Assembly: GCA_030490835.1 (NCBI GenBank)
Contig: CM059973.1
Location: 84,025,221 to 84,089,220 of the forward strand
DNA from: Annona cherimola
Taxonomy: Eukaryota > Streptophyta > Magnoliopsida > Magnoliales > Annonaceae
Reading direction: 5' to 3'
DNA: 64,000 nt
Shown: positions 1 through 13,600 of the stretch, one piece after another
Position numbering within the stretch: the stretch's first letter is position 1
How the letters are laid out: each line of letters begins with the position of its first letter
Position numbers and translations under genes: made by a program
The notes under the pieces: generated by a model
Seen by the model: the letters and a program-made list of their open reading frames with translations, nothing else
The model's database searches: none
What the model was told of the DNA's origin: nothing

Positions 1-600
1 TTAACTTGAATTGTCAATCCAGAATATTAATTTAAGTTACAAATAAAATTTCCAGTGAGGCATGTTGGTATGTTTTGTTAACTTATTTCGATAAATTTGT
101 TACCCTATCTATCTCTAATGTCCAATCGATCCTTTAGAACGAAATTAACCCTTGAGCTGTTGAAATACGATGAACTGAAAAAGTATTTTGTAAATTTCAT
201 AATTATTTTGAATCATCAACCATTTTACCCTTGGATTGTCATGAGAGGACAAAAGGAACCTGTTGGTCTTTCCTTCGCAATCCCCGGCCAAAATTCCATC
301 ATATCCTTGAGATACCATCCGCAAGCAGAAAATATCCGCCATTAAAGCATCAAGCTTGTTTGGTGGGCTGCTGGCTTGCCGTACAGTTGTTATCTGCCGT
401 GACCAACAAGAGGATGCACATGCCGCCTCGGCTGATAGCCGAATTTGTCTACTTCAATGCGAAGCTAATGCGAATTGATGCACATGGAGGAATTGATAAG
501 CACCAGCAGCCCTGACCTCTATTTGAGAGCAACCATTGAACATTTCAGTATGTGAATTGTTCGCAAGGCCTTCAAGTCGATTATTTTTACGCTCATTTTT
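1..600. other. Spacer downstream of UMP1, no gene recognised
   Basis: Nothing recognisable is encoded here. The part from about 225 to 520 is less AT-rich and open in several frames on both strands, but none of the short translations (the best is a 65-residue minus-strand frame starting at 342) resembles a family I know. It could be an exon or untranslated region of a gene lying off the left edge. Confidence 0.5.
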
Positions 601-790
601 GTGCTCTTTGAGCCAACTGGGCATTAGTTAGCTCATAATGCCCCATGAGAGGCAGGTTGTGGGTTCAAGTCTCCCTAGTGTAAGGAGGTTCTTGCTATGG
701 GAGAACCCATCTCCCGTAAGATATAGATGAGAGCTCAGCCTTCTGTAAGTTTAGGTGAGAGCCAACTGTTCACCCCAAAAATGTCTCCCC
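601..790 (+). repeat. Possible tRNA-derived SINE
   Basis: A box-A-like motif (TAGCTCATAATG, 629-640) is followed about 20 bases later by a box-B-like motif (GGGTTCAAGTC, 661-671), the arrangement of a tRNA-type polymerase III promoter. The sequence around it does not fold into a convincing tRNA, so a tRNA-derived SINE is more likely than a tRNA gene. No A-tail or target duplication was found. Confidence 0.4.
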
Positions 791-800
791 TAAAAATAAG

Positions 801-1360
801 TAAGAGAGCCGTAAAATAGGTTACACCTAAATGTTGTCTCAATATCATTTTTTTGATTGTCAAATAAAATAAATTAACGAATTCAAAACTTTACCAAAAT
901 TTTTCATGGGGCTGAATCTAGGTAAGGCCCATACATCTATTATTATTATTATTATTATTTTATTTTTATTTTTTATTTTTTCTGGCCGGTCATAGTCTCT
1001 CCATTTTCGGATGAACGTATGAGATATGGAACTTACTTTTGTACCGCAACCGCAATAATATATGTGTGTGTGTAACCTAGCTGTCTAGCTCTAGCGTCCA
1101 AGAAAATTCATAATAAATAAAGTGAATGACAGACCTTCAAAGACACCAGAATACTCACGAATACAGACAAACAAGAGAGTCTCAAACTCAAAGGCGGGAG
1201 TTCAATTTCAATATGCAAGAGTTTGGGTGCACACTCAGGAATAAATAGGGCAAGACCCATTTTCCTAGATATAAAACTAGAGAATTGAAAACAATATCAT
1301 CGGTCTCTGTATGGATTTTCATGGAGACTAATCCACGTATCACCCTACAACTGCACCCGA
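801..1360. other. AT-rich spacer with short microsatellites
   Basis: It contains an (ATT)n tract near 938-960 and a short (TG)n tract near 1062-1072. The right part should include the 3' untranslated region of the minus-strand UMP1 gene. No ORF here looks real. Confidence 0.5.
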
Positions 1361-4300
1361 TCAGATAAAGGTGCGGTGAACAGGCCCCTTTGAAAGTCCA
1401 AGGCGAACTTCCATCCCGTGATGCATGTCTGAAGGCAGAAATGTCTCTGATTCTTTGGGATCTGCAAATATCAACAAGCAGAGAAAACACTGAAAATAAC
1501 AAAAGAAAAAGGTAACATAGGGGAGGAAACAAATCATTGTAGATCAATTAACAAATATTACTGTGGTTGGCTCAAATGTGTAACCTAGGCCTTTCATGCA
1601 TACACCAGGGGGAAAAAAAAAGAGAGAGAGAAAGTACAAACCCAAGAAAAAAGGGACAATCTATTCTGTCATGCAACAGTAGATAAATCATATAATTTAA
1701 AACCAGAAGATGGCCAACATTTTAATCTACTTGATTTTCGTAAACTGCAGTCCCGCAGTTGTTATTGCGTAAGTATGTTTTGGGCTTTAGGGTACCTCAT
1801 CATTGGTTTTCCAACAGGGGAGATTATGAAATGCTCAGGTTAATGGTCACACCGTTCCTTTGTGATTACAGTTAATGATTACACGTCAGAAGAAGTGCTA
1901 ATGGCAGCAATGCAACATTTATATCATGCTCTAACTTGATAAACCACACACACAAAGTCTTAATAGAAACAAGCCTAATCATTGAGAGCAAAAGGATTCT
2001 TGCTTCAGGGATGACAAGACAAACATCAGTACTATTATGTAACCATGCACATAAAATCCTGAAAGCAAGAAAAATCTGACAGCTCAATGTGTTGTAGACA
2101 AGTAGACAGTGAAAATAAAAACACATATACACAGTTCAAAACTTCAAATACCAAGATGATGCTAGCTCTTCACTCAGATATGAGTGCAAAGACTAATTGG
2201 AGGATGAGACATCCTTGGCAAAGCTCAAGTTCTCATAACTATCAATAAGCCCACATGCATAGGAATAATTCAAAAAGTTGACAGATGATCTTGTTTGTCA
2301 CAAATGGGTTAGCAAGTATTTGCCTTGCTATTCCATCATAGGACATACTATGAAAGGCTTACCTAAAGAGACTGTGTGATGCAGCCCTAAATTTTCCCTT
2401 GTTGGAATGAGGGCTTGGTTGGTTTTATGCTCTTAGTATGAAAGTAAACCTCCCTAAAGTGCCTTGGCATTTTAAAACAGAAATAGCGTGCATCAAATGG
2501 TATCAGTGTCAAGCTATATGCTGTGTTGATCTAGGGCATCTTGCAAAGTGACTTTTTGTGATAAGGAACACAGGAGATCCAATCAAGATCCTAGACATGG
2601 ATGACATGTTTATTGTAAAAGCATGGTCATAATACAGCCCTAGGCTGTCTCATATCAGAAGGCTTGGCTAGTTTTGAGCTATTCTTATGAGATTAATTCC
2701 CCTAATTTCCTTAGCATTTTAGTGTAAAACAAGCTTGCATCAGCCTTAATAAGTTTTCTTTTATCTTCAAGCTGGTATATTTATCTTGAAAATAAATAAA
2801 TAAAAAAGCTAAAAGTTGAAATATAGATACCATTGAGATAATCCTCAAACCCAAAATGATCCAAACTGCCAGTGGCAGCTTCCAAACCGAGCATGGAGGA
2901 TGTCAAAGCTCCTGGAGGCCTTTGGAACCTGCAAGAGTAAAATACAAGTAAGCTTCATGTTCCTGCAAACAACCTTCCAGAGTACTCTCATCAAGAAGAA
3001 AAACCAGGCCGATCTCAATTCCAGTATCGCCCCTTTAATAAATGTCCGTCTTCAAAGCACGATTACATTAAGTCCAATTTTAGGGGGAGCATGATAACAA
3101 CAAAAAGGCTTTCTTTCTTTCCTTTGGATTGAATAGAACACAGCTAATTCACAGGACCAAGAGATGCACACATAGCAAATAGTTGTACCCTGCATATAAA
3201 TCTCAAAAAGGTGCAGACATCATAAATGCATTGCTAAAACTGCAGTTCATTGGACAAGAAAAGGTCTTAAAGTAATATGTATTTACAAACAACAATTTTA
3301 GGGACAGGAATAAGACAATGAGAGATTAAGAAATATCTTTCTGTGGGTGCGGGTGCACATGCTTTGGGAGGACTGATATTATTCTTTGCTGTGGGAACTT
3401 CCTATCATTATTTGTCAATTGTGATTTTGATAATCAATTTATAACATGGGTCTTTTTATTTCTTTCTTCACATGCTAAATGCATAAGAAATTACTCCACA
3501 AACGCGATCATTTAATTTATAAACATTTATTCCTTCATCTGATTAGTTCAACTGATTTCATCCTAAACAAGATCATCTACTTTCTTAAATTTTGTTTGGC
3601 AACCAATAGCATCAATCGTATTCTTCTAAGAGTCAACGCACAGGGTTAAACTCCTATTCTGTCTTTTAATGTCTGATTCTTCTCCTTTTCATCAGGGATT
3701 CTGAACTAATGCCTCCAGTACAGATGCTGAACTTGATAGATAATAAATATTTATGTATACTGTTCCAAAGTTCCAATCCTACCAACGTCTGCTACCGATA
3801 CAGGATTAAACAAAGTAAAAGAAAGTAGTCTTTAACTCTTTTTGCACCGCTGCGTTAAGATCATGATAATGTGGGAATGCCAATACCCCATTCGCAGCAA
3901 CCACCATTTCCTTGCCCAACCCATCCTGACTCATCAACTGAATCGAACAGCAAATGGCGGATTGAAAAGCCATACCTAGAAAGAATTTGTCGATCAAGAT
4001 CCAACTTCAGCGGCAGCGCCGAACCATACGTGTGGGCAAGAATCTCCCGCGTCACAACTCCTTGTTTCTCCGACTAAGCACCATTCCCATAACCAATCAA
4101 CAAAAAATATCTATAAATAAATAGAAAAGAGAAAAACACCGGAGCGAAAAAAGATAGGGTTTGGTTGGAACTAAGGCTTCAAACAACACCATTGAAATTC
4201 TACACACAGAGAGGGAAGAGAGATCGTACGGATTGAAGGAGGGATTCAACAGGATGAGTAGGGAGGATGTCGCTCTTGACCCCTTGCAATCCGAATCGAA

Positions 4301-4361
4301 GGGCGTCGGAGTGGATTCCAGCGACTTCGTGTGCAATCACCTTCGAACCTCTCTCCTCCAT
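1361..4361 (-). CDS. UMP1: Proteasome maturation factor UMP1 (four exons, 142 aa)
   Basis: UMP1 is a short-lived chaperone of 20S proteasome assembly. It sits inside half-proteasomes, helps their dimerisation and beta-subunit processing, and becomes the first substrate. Exons on the minus strand are 4361-4230, 4073-3976, 2928-2831 and 1461-1361, giving 429 bp with a TGA stop. All introns are GT-AG and phases agree. Signatures of plant UMP1 include HEVAGIHSDALRFGL near the N-terminus, AHTYGSALPLKLDLDRQILS in exon 2, FQRPPG...SSMLGLEA...GFEDYLN in exon 3, and DMHHGMEVRLGLSKGP at the end. Known plant proteins are about 141 aa, so it is full length. The exons are too short to show as obvious ORFs. 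The coding sequence is intact. It is divergent from CHUP1, with 3.3 kb between the starts. Intron 3 (2830-1462) and intron 2 (3975-2929) hold nothing I recognise. Confidence 0.96.
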
Positions 4362-7300
4362 ATTTTTCCCTCGTTTCCGCCTCCGTTTCTCGCTTTTCTG
4401 GCTTTGATGGCTGAATTTCTATGAGCTGCTGAGAGACTGTGGAAGGCCGACTTTATGCAGACGTAAAGAAGAGACTACCCCTTCTGCACGAATAATCTTC
4501 TCGCGAAGCTAGTAGGCCGTCCGACGCCCCATTCGGCCCATAGGCCTGTTTCAATTTCCTGAGAAGTCGGACCACTGCCGATCGTTTCAGACCAACCCAT
4601 TTCAACAAGTAATACTAGCCACAGGACATCCACTTTCAAGGTGCATGAGTAAGACTGTAAGAATATCCGAAAATGATTCAATTCAGATGATAATCTTTAT
4701 TTTAAAATATTTTTCCTCAAATCTAATCTATTAATTTATATTGCGATAGTGTTCGCTTGGACGTGGTATGTTGGCTACATAGCCCACACGGATGCATTAT
4801 GAATGCTCAAAAAAGAAAAAGATGTTTTTATTTAAGTTGATCGCGGGCTTCGCACGGAAGACCAAGCTATCAACGATTCAAAGCAACTTTCATCCAATGT
4901 AACTCTGGGTTCTATCGGGTTTGGATGAACACAAATCCCAAGCCTACTTGGTTTAGGTAAACCCAAACTATAATATTAAAATTCGGGTTCAGTCTGAGTT
5001 TACATTGATTTCGGGTTGAAATTTGGGTCACTTTTAAACTAATAGAAATTAAAATTATCAATAGCGATAATGAATTTTTTAAATATTATTATATCTGCAC
5101 ATGAATAATTGATATGTAAATATATTTATATGACCTATGATATCTTCGATTTTAATAAAAGTTGATATTTTAATTAAAAGATAATTCTAAATATAATGAA
5201 TTAAATAACAATAAAGATAAGAAAAATAAATGAGATTACATAAAATTACTATATAAAGTTTAATAAAAGTGAAAGTTATATATCTAGTAGTTAATTAGTA
5301 TATACGCAATAATTTTAAAGAATTAGTATATTTATAATTATTTGTAAATAAAATTAATGTAGATGTAATATATTTAACTTTATAAACAAATGTATATAAC
5401 ATTTATGTTTTAGAATAAATATTTTACAGTTTAGTTAAGTTATGATTATACAGAATAACTTTTATCACAATTATAGTTAAAATACTTAATACATAAACAA
5501 ATATAATTATTTTAATACATTAGAAAGACTATCGGGTCGGGTTTTGGTACCGAGTCAATGCAAATCTTGTATTGGTTTCGTTTTTTTTCCAGGGCTTGCA
5601 ACTCTACATACAATGGTCCGTGCAATTCTTAGCTTTTTTTTTCAAATAAAATATTTCAAATCTAAACATTTAGTTTAGGGTCTCTTCGAAAGGATTTAAG
5701 CGGCTAAAATAAAATGGATACATGAAATGAAAATATACTCATTGAGAGTGAAAATATTTATATTGAAAATATAAAAAAGCTATATTAAAAATATAAAAAA
5801 TCGAGAATGATAAATCACGCCCTATACACATCTCATTTAAGCGCTCATGATACTTTGCACACTCCCCTAATTTGTTTAACATTATTCGTCTTATAATATT
5901 ACCAAATATTAATTCGATCGGAAATTTATATTTAATAAAACTTTAACATCTTTTGAAAGTGAATATATAATTATTAAAATTTAAAAAATATATAAGACAT
6001 AAGTATGCAAATTTTCCATAAAAAAGTATATAATCTTTCTAAAAATATATAGGACATGGTATGTAAAAAATTTTAATATATACGATTTTGAGATTGGGAT
6101 AAAATATATACGAATAAACGTAATTAATAATTTAGCAAATATTTTTTCTTCTAAAAAGAAAATTTGCGATTGAATCATTCCCGAGGTAAATACGCCGCCA
6201 CCTGCTTGTCGAAAGGAAAAGACGACGGGTAGTGGTGGCAGAAGATACGGCCAGCGTCTCTCCAAGGTGTTGGGTTTTTCTGCGACGTGATCCAAAAAGC
6301 GTGCGGAGGCTGGAGAGAGTAGAGACAGGCAGGATATATCGAGATAAAGCAATGCTACACCGCACAGGCAGCAGTCCGTGAACACGCATTGCCATTTGTT
6401 GCCTGTTAGGCGAGAATTTGATCGCAGCTGCCCAAACACATGGCAGTTGGGTAAAGAAACACGTAACATAGCAAAGGTGTAAAAATTATATTTATAACGA
6501 AGCCAGATTTTTTTTTTTTTTTTGTAAAGTAGTGAGACTTATGCTGCAAGGGATAAAAAGTATAAAATAAGAATAAAAATGGCATATGCCATCAATGAAG
6601 AAAATAAAGTTTAAATAAGTCGATATTTTTAAATTGAAAATACGGATAATTAAACAAAAAAAAAGGATTGATACGGTAAGTAAATACAAAACCACTCCCG
6701 ACGACATCAGCCAATCATCCGCAAATGTGCCCAGCAATTTTGAAGAATTCAAGAGTTTTATTTTCTTCCATTTAAAATTTATTATGGAAAAAAATATATA
6801 TATACGTGGCCATCGCTCACTAGATCTTTTCTGCGGGCCTCAGGGTCGAGTTTGGCCGGAAGGCGGCCTCGAGAGGCTGAAGCAGCCAATTCCAATCGTT
6901 TTGAGACCCCGGTAATCTGATCCATGACACCGATTTGGTGGGCCTCCCATGCTGTTGGATGGTGCAGATCTTCCCCATTCTTCAATCCCCACGCATACCT
7001 TTCATTAATTGCACAGATCGAATTGACTGCATGAAACCACGAAGAGGAGAAGAATCAAGGACTTAGAAATTTTGCAGCATACGAATTCTGGGAGATGCCA
7101 CCTACACAGTGGGGCCCACTACATGAACGGCGTGGATCACGATGGGAATTAGATGACAGTGTCAAATGCCAACCAACATTCCTCACCACTTCCCCCAGCA
7201 TTCCGCTAACGAGAGGCCAGGCAGGCATATCCAGCAAGTTGGAAGCTGTGGCTGTCTTTCCTGAAAGCCACACGACTCAGCTTTCTTACACACTCCAAAC

Positions 7301-7461
7301 GAGAATTTGTCAGGACTTAGATTTGCTTCTTAGTATTCGGTTGTGGAACATAGAAATTGATGAGATAAGCCCCACAAGGTAAAAGCCCATTGAAGAGGCC
7401 AGCCACTAGTTTTTTGGCGGCTGCCACTGCTCTTCCTTCAAGATTTCCACACATAAGCTTG
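4362..7461. other. Divergent intergenic region between UMP1 and CHUP1
   Basis: The first 100-150 bases should hold the UMP1 promoter; a weak TATA-like CATAAAG on the minus strand lies near 4451. From about 4680 to 6130 the DNA is very AT-rich, with no gene. An imperfect GGGTT/CGGGTCGGGTT pair near 4905-4990 and 5530-5560 hints at a degraded transposon but has no clear ends. A GC-richer island at 6180-6440 is open on the minus strand but matches nothing I know. From about 6820 onward the base composition rises, as expected for the CHUP1 promoter and leader. Confidence 0.5.
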
Positions 7462-7698
7462 CAGGGACTGGATAATTCTGAGTGTTAGACTGAGAAATGG
7501 AGTGGGTTTTTCGGAGTTTCGATGAGGGGCCTTGGTTTATGAGATTTGGATAAGTTACTTAAGCGAAATGAGGGGGGAGGAACTTCGGAGGTGGGAGTTT
7601 GGATGCCATGTTTGAGGTTTGGATTGGTTGTTGATGTGAACACAGAGAGAGGGAAGCGCTTTGATGAAGGAGGCAAAGGCCTGCGCATCGACATATAC
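7462..7698 (+). promoter_or_regulatory. CHUP1 5' leader with in-frame upstream ATG
   Basis: The reading frame of CHUP1 stays open upstream of the conserved start at 7699 back to at least 7546. An in-frame ATG at 7603 would add 32 residues. I chose 7699 because the family's conserved N-terminus (MFVR followed by a hydrophobic anchor) starts exactly there. TTGCAG at about 7456-7461 could be the acceptor of a leader intron. Translation from 7603 would hide the hydrophobic anchor, so start choice could change targeting. Confidence 0.4.
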
Positions 7699-10600
7699 AT
7701 GTTCGTCAGATTAGGCTTCTTGGTTGCTGCTTCAATTGCAGCTTATGCAGTTAAGCAGGTCAACTGCCCCAGGCCTAACGCTTCCCTCAAGCCTTCAGGT
7801 ACCAAACGTTCATCTTGGCTCAGTCAATTCATGAATGAGGTGGTTTTCTGTCGTTATGTATGTTTCATCTTCCCTGCAACAGTTGGCCACCGTGGGCTTC
7901 ACGCACTGGGGAATTGGACTGATATCCAAACATTACCAGAAAAGTGCAGCCAGTGCTCAATTATACAATTCACACTGTTCTTCCTAGTAGATTCATTAGT
8001 CTTTTATTTCTCTGTTCTGTTTTTTAATTTGTTTGAATGAATTCTGTACTTAGAAAACGATGACAAAAGCTCCCAACAACACGCAAAGGAAGAAGAAGAA
8101 GAGGAAAAAAAGCAGTATGAAGATATTGGGACACTGGAAGAGCAGCGTGTGAGTATTTCTTTTCGCTTTTTTTCCAATCCCATGGTGATGGAACATGAAC
8201 TAGTGGCATTTGGGTGCACTGTCTTCTCTAATTTTGCAATGGATCATCTAATTTTTGAATTTGGACTCGTGTTAGATGATTAACAAGAACTCTATGCTTT
8301 GGAAGTTGCAGGAGAAAGAGGAGGAAGAAGAGGTAAAAAGAATCAGCAGTGTTATCAGCCAGTCAGCTGGTAACCCCACTCTTTTAGATGATGAAGAAGC
8401 AATCTTGCCTGACTTTGAAGACCTGCTGTCTGGCGAGATAGAATTTCCTATACCCAATGACAAATTTGATCTACATGCCAACTCTGAAACTGAGATGGCT
8501 ACAAGGGAAGTGGAAACATTGCGTAACCTTGTGAAGGAATTGGAAGAGAGAGAAGTAAAGCTTGAAGGAGAATTGCTGGAATATTATGGCCTAAAAGAGC
8601 AAGAATCAGATGTTTCGGAGTTACAAAGGCAGCTGAAGATCAAAACAGTGGAAGTTGACATGCTGAAGATTACCATCAACTCATTACAGGCAGAAAGGAA
8701 GAAGCTTCAAGAAGAAATCTCACAAGGTGGCTCAGTAAAGAAAGAGCTTGAGATGGCAAGAAATAAGATCAAAGAACTACAAAGGCAGATTCAACTCGAT
8801 GCCAATCAGACCAAGGGGCAGCTTCTGATGCTCAAACAACAACTTTCCAGCCTATTGATGAAGGAGGCAGAAGCTTTGAAGAAGGACGCGGAGCTTGAAA
8901 AGAAGCTGAAATCTGTGAAGGACTTGGAAGTGGAGGTTGTTGAAATAAGGAGACGGAATAAGGAGCTGCAGCATGAAAAGAGGGAATTGACTGTAAAATT
9001 GGGTGCAGCTGAGGCTAGAGTAGCTGAGCTTTCCAACATGACAGAGGTGATAATCTAGAAACCAAACTGGACTAGTTGTTTGTCTGGAGTGTGTATCTAG
9101 TCCCCAGCTGGTGATCCTTTTCTTCAAAACGGGAGACCCGATTCCCAAAGGTGGAATTGGAACCGATGCCTGCCAAAATCTTCCATTTCGGTTGAATCGA
9201 ATTTACCCATATAAATATAAGCCTTTCAGTTGAAGGGTATTTGACACGGTCGATATTGGATCCTGCTACTTGCATGGAACACTCATCACCTAAAAGTAAT
9301 AAATTGAATGATTGATGACCAAAAATTGTTCATGACTATTTGGTCCAACCTAATCAAGATGAGATGGTGGTTTTGCCAAGTGGGCTCCAGCTCCCTTTAA
9401 ATTACAAACTTGCTTAGCTTGGTTCTTACATATAATAGGTGTGGAAACTTATTCACAGAAAAAGTGGTGCTTTTGATGATATGTCCTATCATGTTACTGT
9501 CCTTCCGTCAATCAAGCTACTGTTTGGCTTTCTGTTTTTTTCTTGTGAGACTCTTTCTGTGTGGAGTAATCTGTTGTCTTGATGTATCCCTCAAAAGCAT
9601 GAAACGTGACACTTTGGGCTGAAAATCGCCTTGGATTGTGCTTAAAATGAGCCACCACATAAAAATAAAATAAAATAAAGAGCCATCTTAGTTGATATTC
9701 TTGTCATCACAAGGAAGCCTCCATACATCAACGAATATGTTTGATTTAGTCTTGATTTTTTTTCTTTTTTTTGTAGTGTGATTTGGTCATGATTTTTTGG
9801 ATGTGCATTTCCATGTAACTAGCAAGACGTGTGATTGCATGCTGCAGAATGACCATAATGCCCCTGACTCCAGATCCTATACCCAACGTTCTACCAGACT
9901 GATCTAGTTCTTCTGTTTCTAAACTACCAGTATCTTGCAGTTGTAAGTGTTAAATACTTCTATATATTTACCTTTATGAAAGTATGAGACTTTGGTTTGG
10001 TATATCTGATCTTCTTTGGAAACTGTATAGAATTGCTGATAGTTGCACCATCATTTGTAAAGGAGAATCTTGGCTCAGTGGAATAAACCTATTGTGATCA
10101 ATGCCCAGTGCATCTGAGCTACATACACAAAGCCGAATTATAGGGACCTCCGACTTTCATCCCAGTCATATGGTTCAAATCTATAGTCCACATAAAGCTT
10201 CTCTGTCTTAATTTCAAATGCATTTTCGTTCATAACAAGTAAATTTGCCAACCATATTATAGACTATTAAAGTTCAAAATATCTGCAGTCTTAATGAGAA
10301 AGAAAGTCTTAGTAGTGCTCTCTCCTCATATGCAGAGTGAAATGGTTGCCACGGTAAGAGAAGAGGTCAATAATCTGAGGCATGCAAATGAAGATCTCTT
10401 GAAGCAAGTTGAAGGACTACAGATGAACAGATTCAGTGAAGTGGAAGAACTGGTGTATCTCCGCTGGGTCAATGCATGCTTGAGATATGAACTCCGCAAC
10501 TACCAAACACGGCCAGGAAAGATATCTGCTCGAGATCTCAACAAGAGTCTGAGCCCAAAATCTCAAGAAAGAGCTAAGCGGTTGATGTTGGAATATGCTG

Positions 10601-13600
10601 GGTCTGAACATGGGCAGGGTGATACTGATGTTGACAGTGTTTATTCCCATCCCTCTTCCCCAGGTAGTGAAGACATTGATAATGCTTCTATAGATAGTTA
10701 TTCTAGTAGACACAGTACTGTGAGTAAGAAAAGTGGCCTAATCCAGAAGCTGAAGAAGTGGGGAAAAAGCAAGGATGATTCTACTGTATCATCACCAACA
10801 GGGTCCTTTGGGGGGTCTCCTAGCAGGACTAGCCTCAGCCATCGCATGTCTATGTCTAGAGGGCCATTGGAAGCATTGATGCTGAGAAATGCTGGCGATA
10901 GTGTGTCAATAACTACGTTTGGGGAGAAAGAGCAAGACGCTAATGGATCACCTCAGAATGTAGCAGAATCCTTCCAACTGATGTCCAAATCAGTTGAAGG
11001 TGTTTTGGATGAGAAGTACCCAGCATATAAGGACAGACATAAGCTAGCATTGGAGAGAGAGAAAGCAATCAAGGAGAAAGCTCAGCAAGCAAGAGCTGAA
11101 AGATTTGGAGATGGTTTAAATTCCAAACCCAAGTTGGAAAAGCATGTTGTATTGCCCCCGAAACTTGCTCAAATAAAAGAGAAGGTTTCAGCAAGCAGTT
11201 CAGCTGCAGATAGTGGCTCTGGGGAGCAGAACAATGACAACAAAGACGATACAGCTTTGGTTAGCAAGATGAAACTGGCACATATCGAGAAGCGGCCCCC
11301 ACGAGCGCCCAGACCACCTCCAAAACCATCAGGCAGTGCTCCTGATGCTGCTCCTACACCTGCAAATAATTTGGGTGGGATACCTCCTCCTCCACGACCA
11401 CCTCCTCCACCTGGGATACCTGGTGCACCACCCAGACCACCTCCACTACCAGGAAGTTTGCCTAAAGGGCCTGGAAGTGGTGACAAAGTTCATAGAGCTC
11501 CTGAGCTGGTAGAATTCTATCAGACACTGATGAAACGTGAGGCTAAGAAAGATACTGCTTCCCTTCCTTCCCCATCCTCCAATCCAGCTGATGCAAGGAG
11601 CAACATGATTGGAGAGATTGAAAACAGATCGACATTCCTTCTAGCTGTAATAGTCTCCTTCTCTTTCCTTTTCACTTTTGAGCTGAATGATCTGGCTGTC
11701 ATATAATGTTTCTTCAAATTCCTCTTAAGCATCAGTTTGGATTGGCTGCAGGTGAAAGCTGACGTGGAGACACAAGGTGATTTTGTGCAGTCCTTGGCCA
11801 CTGAAGTCCGAGCAGCTTCTTTCACCAAGATAGAAGATTTAGTTGCATTTGTGAACTGGCTGGATGAGGAACTCTCCTTCTTGGTATATATATTTTTACT
11901 AAAGCGCTTTTAAGTTCTATTACAGCAACCTCTGTCCATAGAAACCACATTTCATGATGAATGTATTGCTCGAGTGGTCAAAATTAAATGGCTAGATGCA
12001 GTTCTACATTTTGGATTATCAAACTTCTCTGTTGCAAGCATCTGTCTTCATTTTTTAAGGATCCATTTTTCAGTTCATGTTTCTGACTTTCATGTGAAAG
12101 TTTTCAACGTGGCCATACTCCAGTTAGTGGACTTGGCGTGTCTGAAGGAAGAGTTCTAAATCTATGATAAGTACTCATTTCTCGTCTTCATGTTAGGTTG
12201 ATGAACGTGCAGTCCTCAAACACTTTGACTGGCCTGAAGGGAAAGCAGATGCACTACGGGAGGCAGCATTTGAATACCAAGACCTGATGAAGTTAGAGAA
12301 ACAGGTGTCGTCATTTGTTGACGACTCCAAACTTTCCTGCGAAGCTGCTCTCAAGAAGATGTATTCATTGCTTGAAAAGTGAGTCCTCATATAACCAACC
12401 GCAAGTGTGTGATTTCAAAGTAACTTTTATGATGCCAATATCAGTCAATAGGGCACCCTTCATAGAAATCTATGCACCATTTTACATGATTCGATCATGC
12501 AGTTTTTTGCTTTTCAGCTTGACTCCATACTTTGTTTGCTTCTTTCATTCTCTTCTCAAAATCAGACGCTTCATTTTTAATATATATTTTTTGCAGAGTG
12601 GAACAAAGTGTTTTTGCACTGCTACGGACCCGAGATATGGCTATTTCACGGTACAGAGAGTTTGGAATTCCAATTGATTGGTTGCTAGATTCTGGTGTTG
12701 TGGGAAAGGTAAACTTCATTGATCCTGAAATACTGTTTGGTTACTATAGTGAGAGAATCAGGCGTGTCTTTGAGCAGAGGTGCAATCCTCTGATTTTGTA
12801 GGAGTAGAAAATTATAAAGTAAAAACATATCTTAGTTTGATAACCAAATTCATTAGCGTTTCTTTCCTGAAACTTATACATGTATATTGGTGATTTTAAA
12901 CAAGAATTTTTTAGTCTTTCTCTTTCACACACTTCCATAAGACTACTTTTTTCTTTTTCTTTTTTTGACAATTTGAATGCTTGTATGTTCTAGAAAACAT
13001 TCTCCTGACATTTACAAGTAACTAAGTCTATTATGAACATGTCTGGTTCAGATACTGAAATTACCATTATTTTATCCTTTTGCTGCAGATAAAACTATCA
13101 TCTGTTCAGTTGGCAAGGAAGTACATGAAGAGGGTGGCATTGGAACTGGATGCTTTGAATGGTCCCGAGAAGGAGCCAAATAGGGAGTTCTTGATTCTTC
13201 AAGGAGTGCGTTTTGCCTTCCGCGTGCATCAGGTAAAACCATCACACAGATATCCTATGTATTGATGTGGGTATGAAATCCCGAATTAGTTAAGAGGCCT
13301 AGAATTCAGAAATAGGTCCTATATGACTATATCAGGCAAAAAAGACGGTACTTAGAGAGTCTGAATATGTTGTTCAGATCTTCAAAACTACACCAACAAA
13401 TGATATTCATTTTAGTGGTTTTTCTGTGATAACATCAATTTTGGAGTTGCTCTCCATTTTTTCATATGCAAAATCCTTTGTGAATTTTGATTTTACAATG
13501 TTTATATAGGTATCCACAATTAATTAATCAGAAAACATTGTTTCTGTTTTGTCTGGAATAGATTTTGGACAAAACACTGAATACCTGGATCAGGATGTAG

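Noticed and set aside
601..790. A functional tRNA gene
   Set aside because: Box A- and B-like motifs are present, but no cloverleaf with matched acceptor and anticodon stems could be drawn.
6132..6469. Minus-strand frames of 87 and 162 codons in a GC-richer island
   Set aside because: No recognisable family, no splice context, and much of the longer frame is AT-rich low-complexity sequence.
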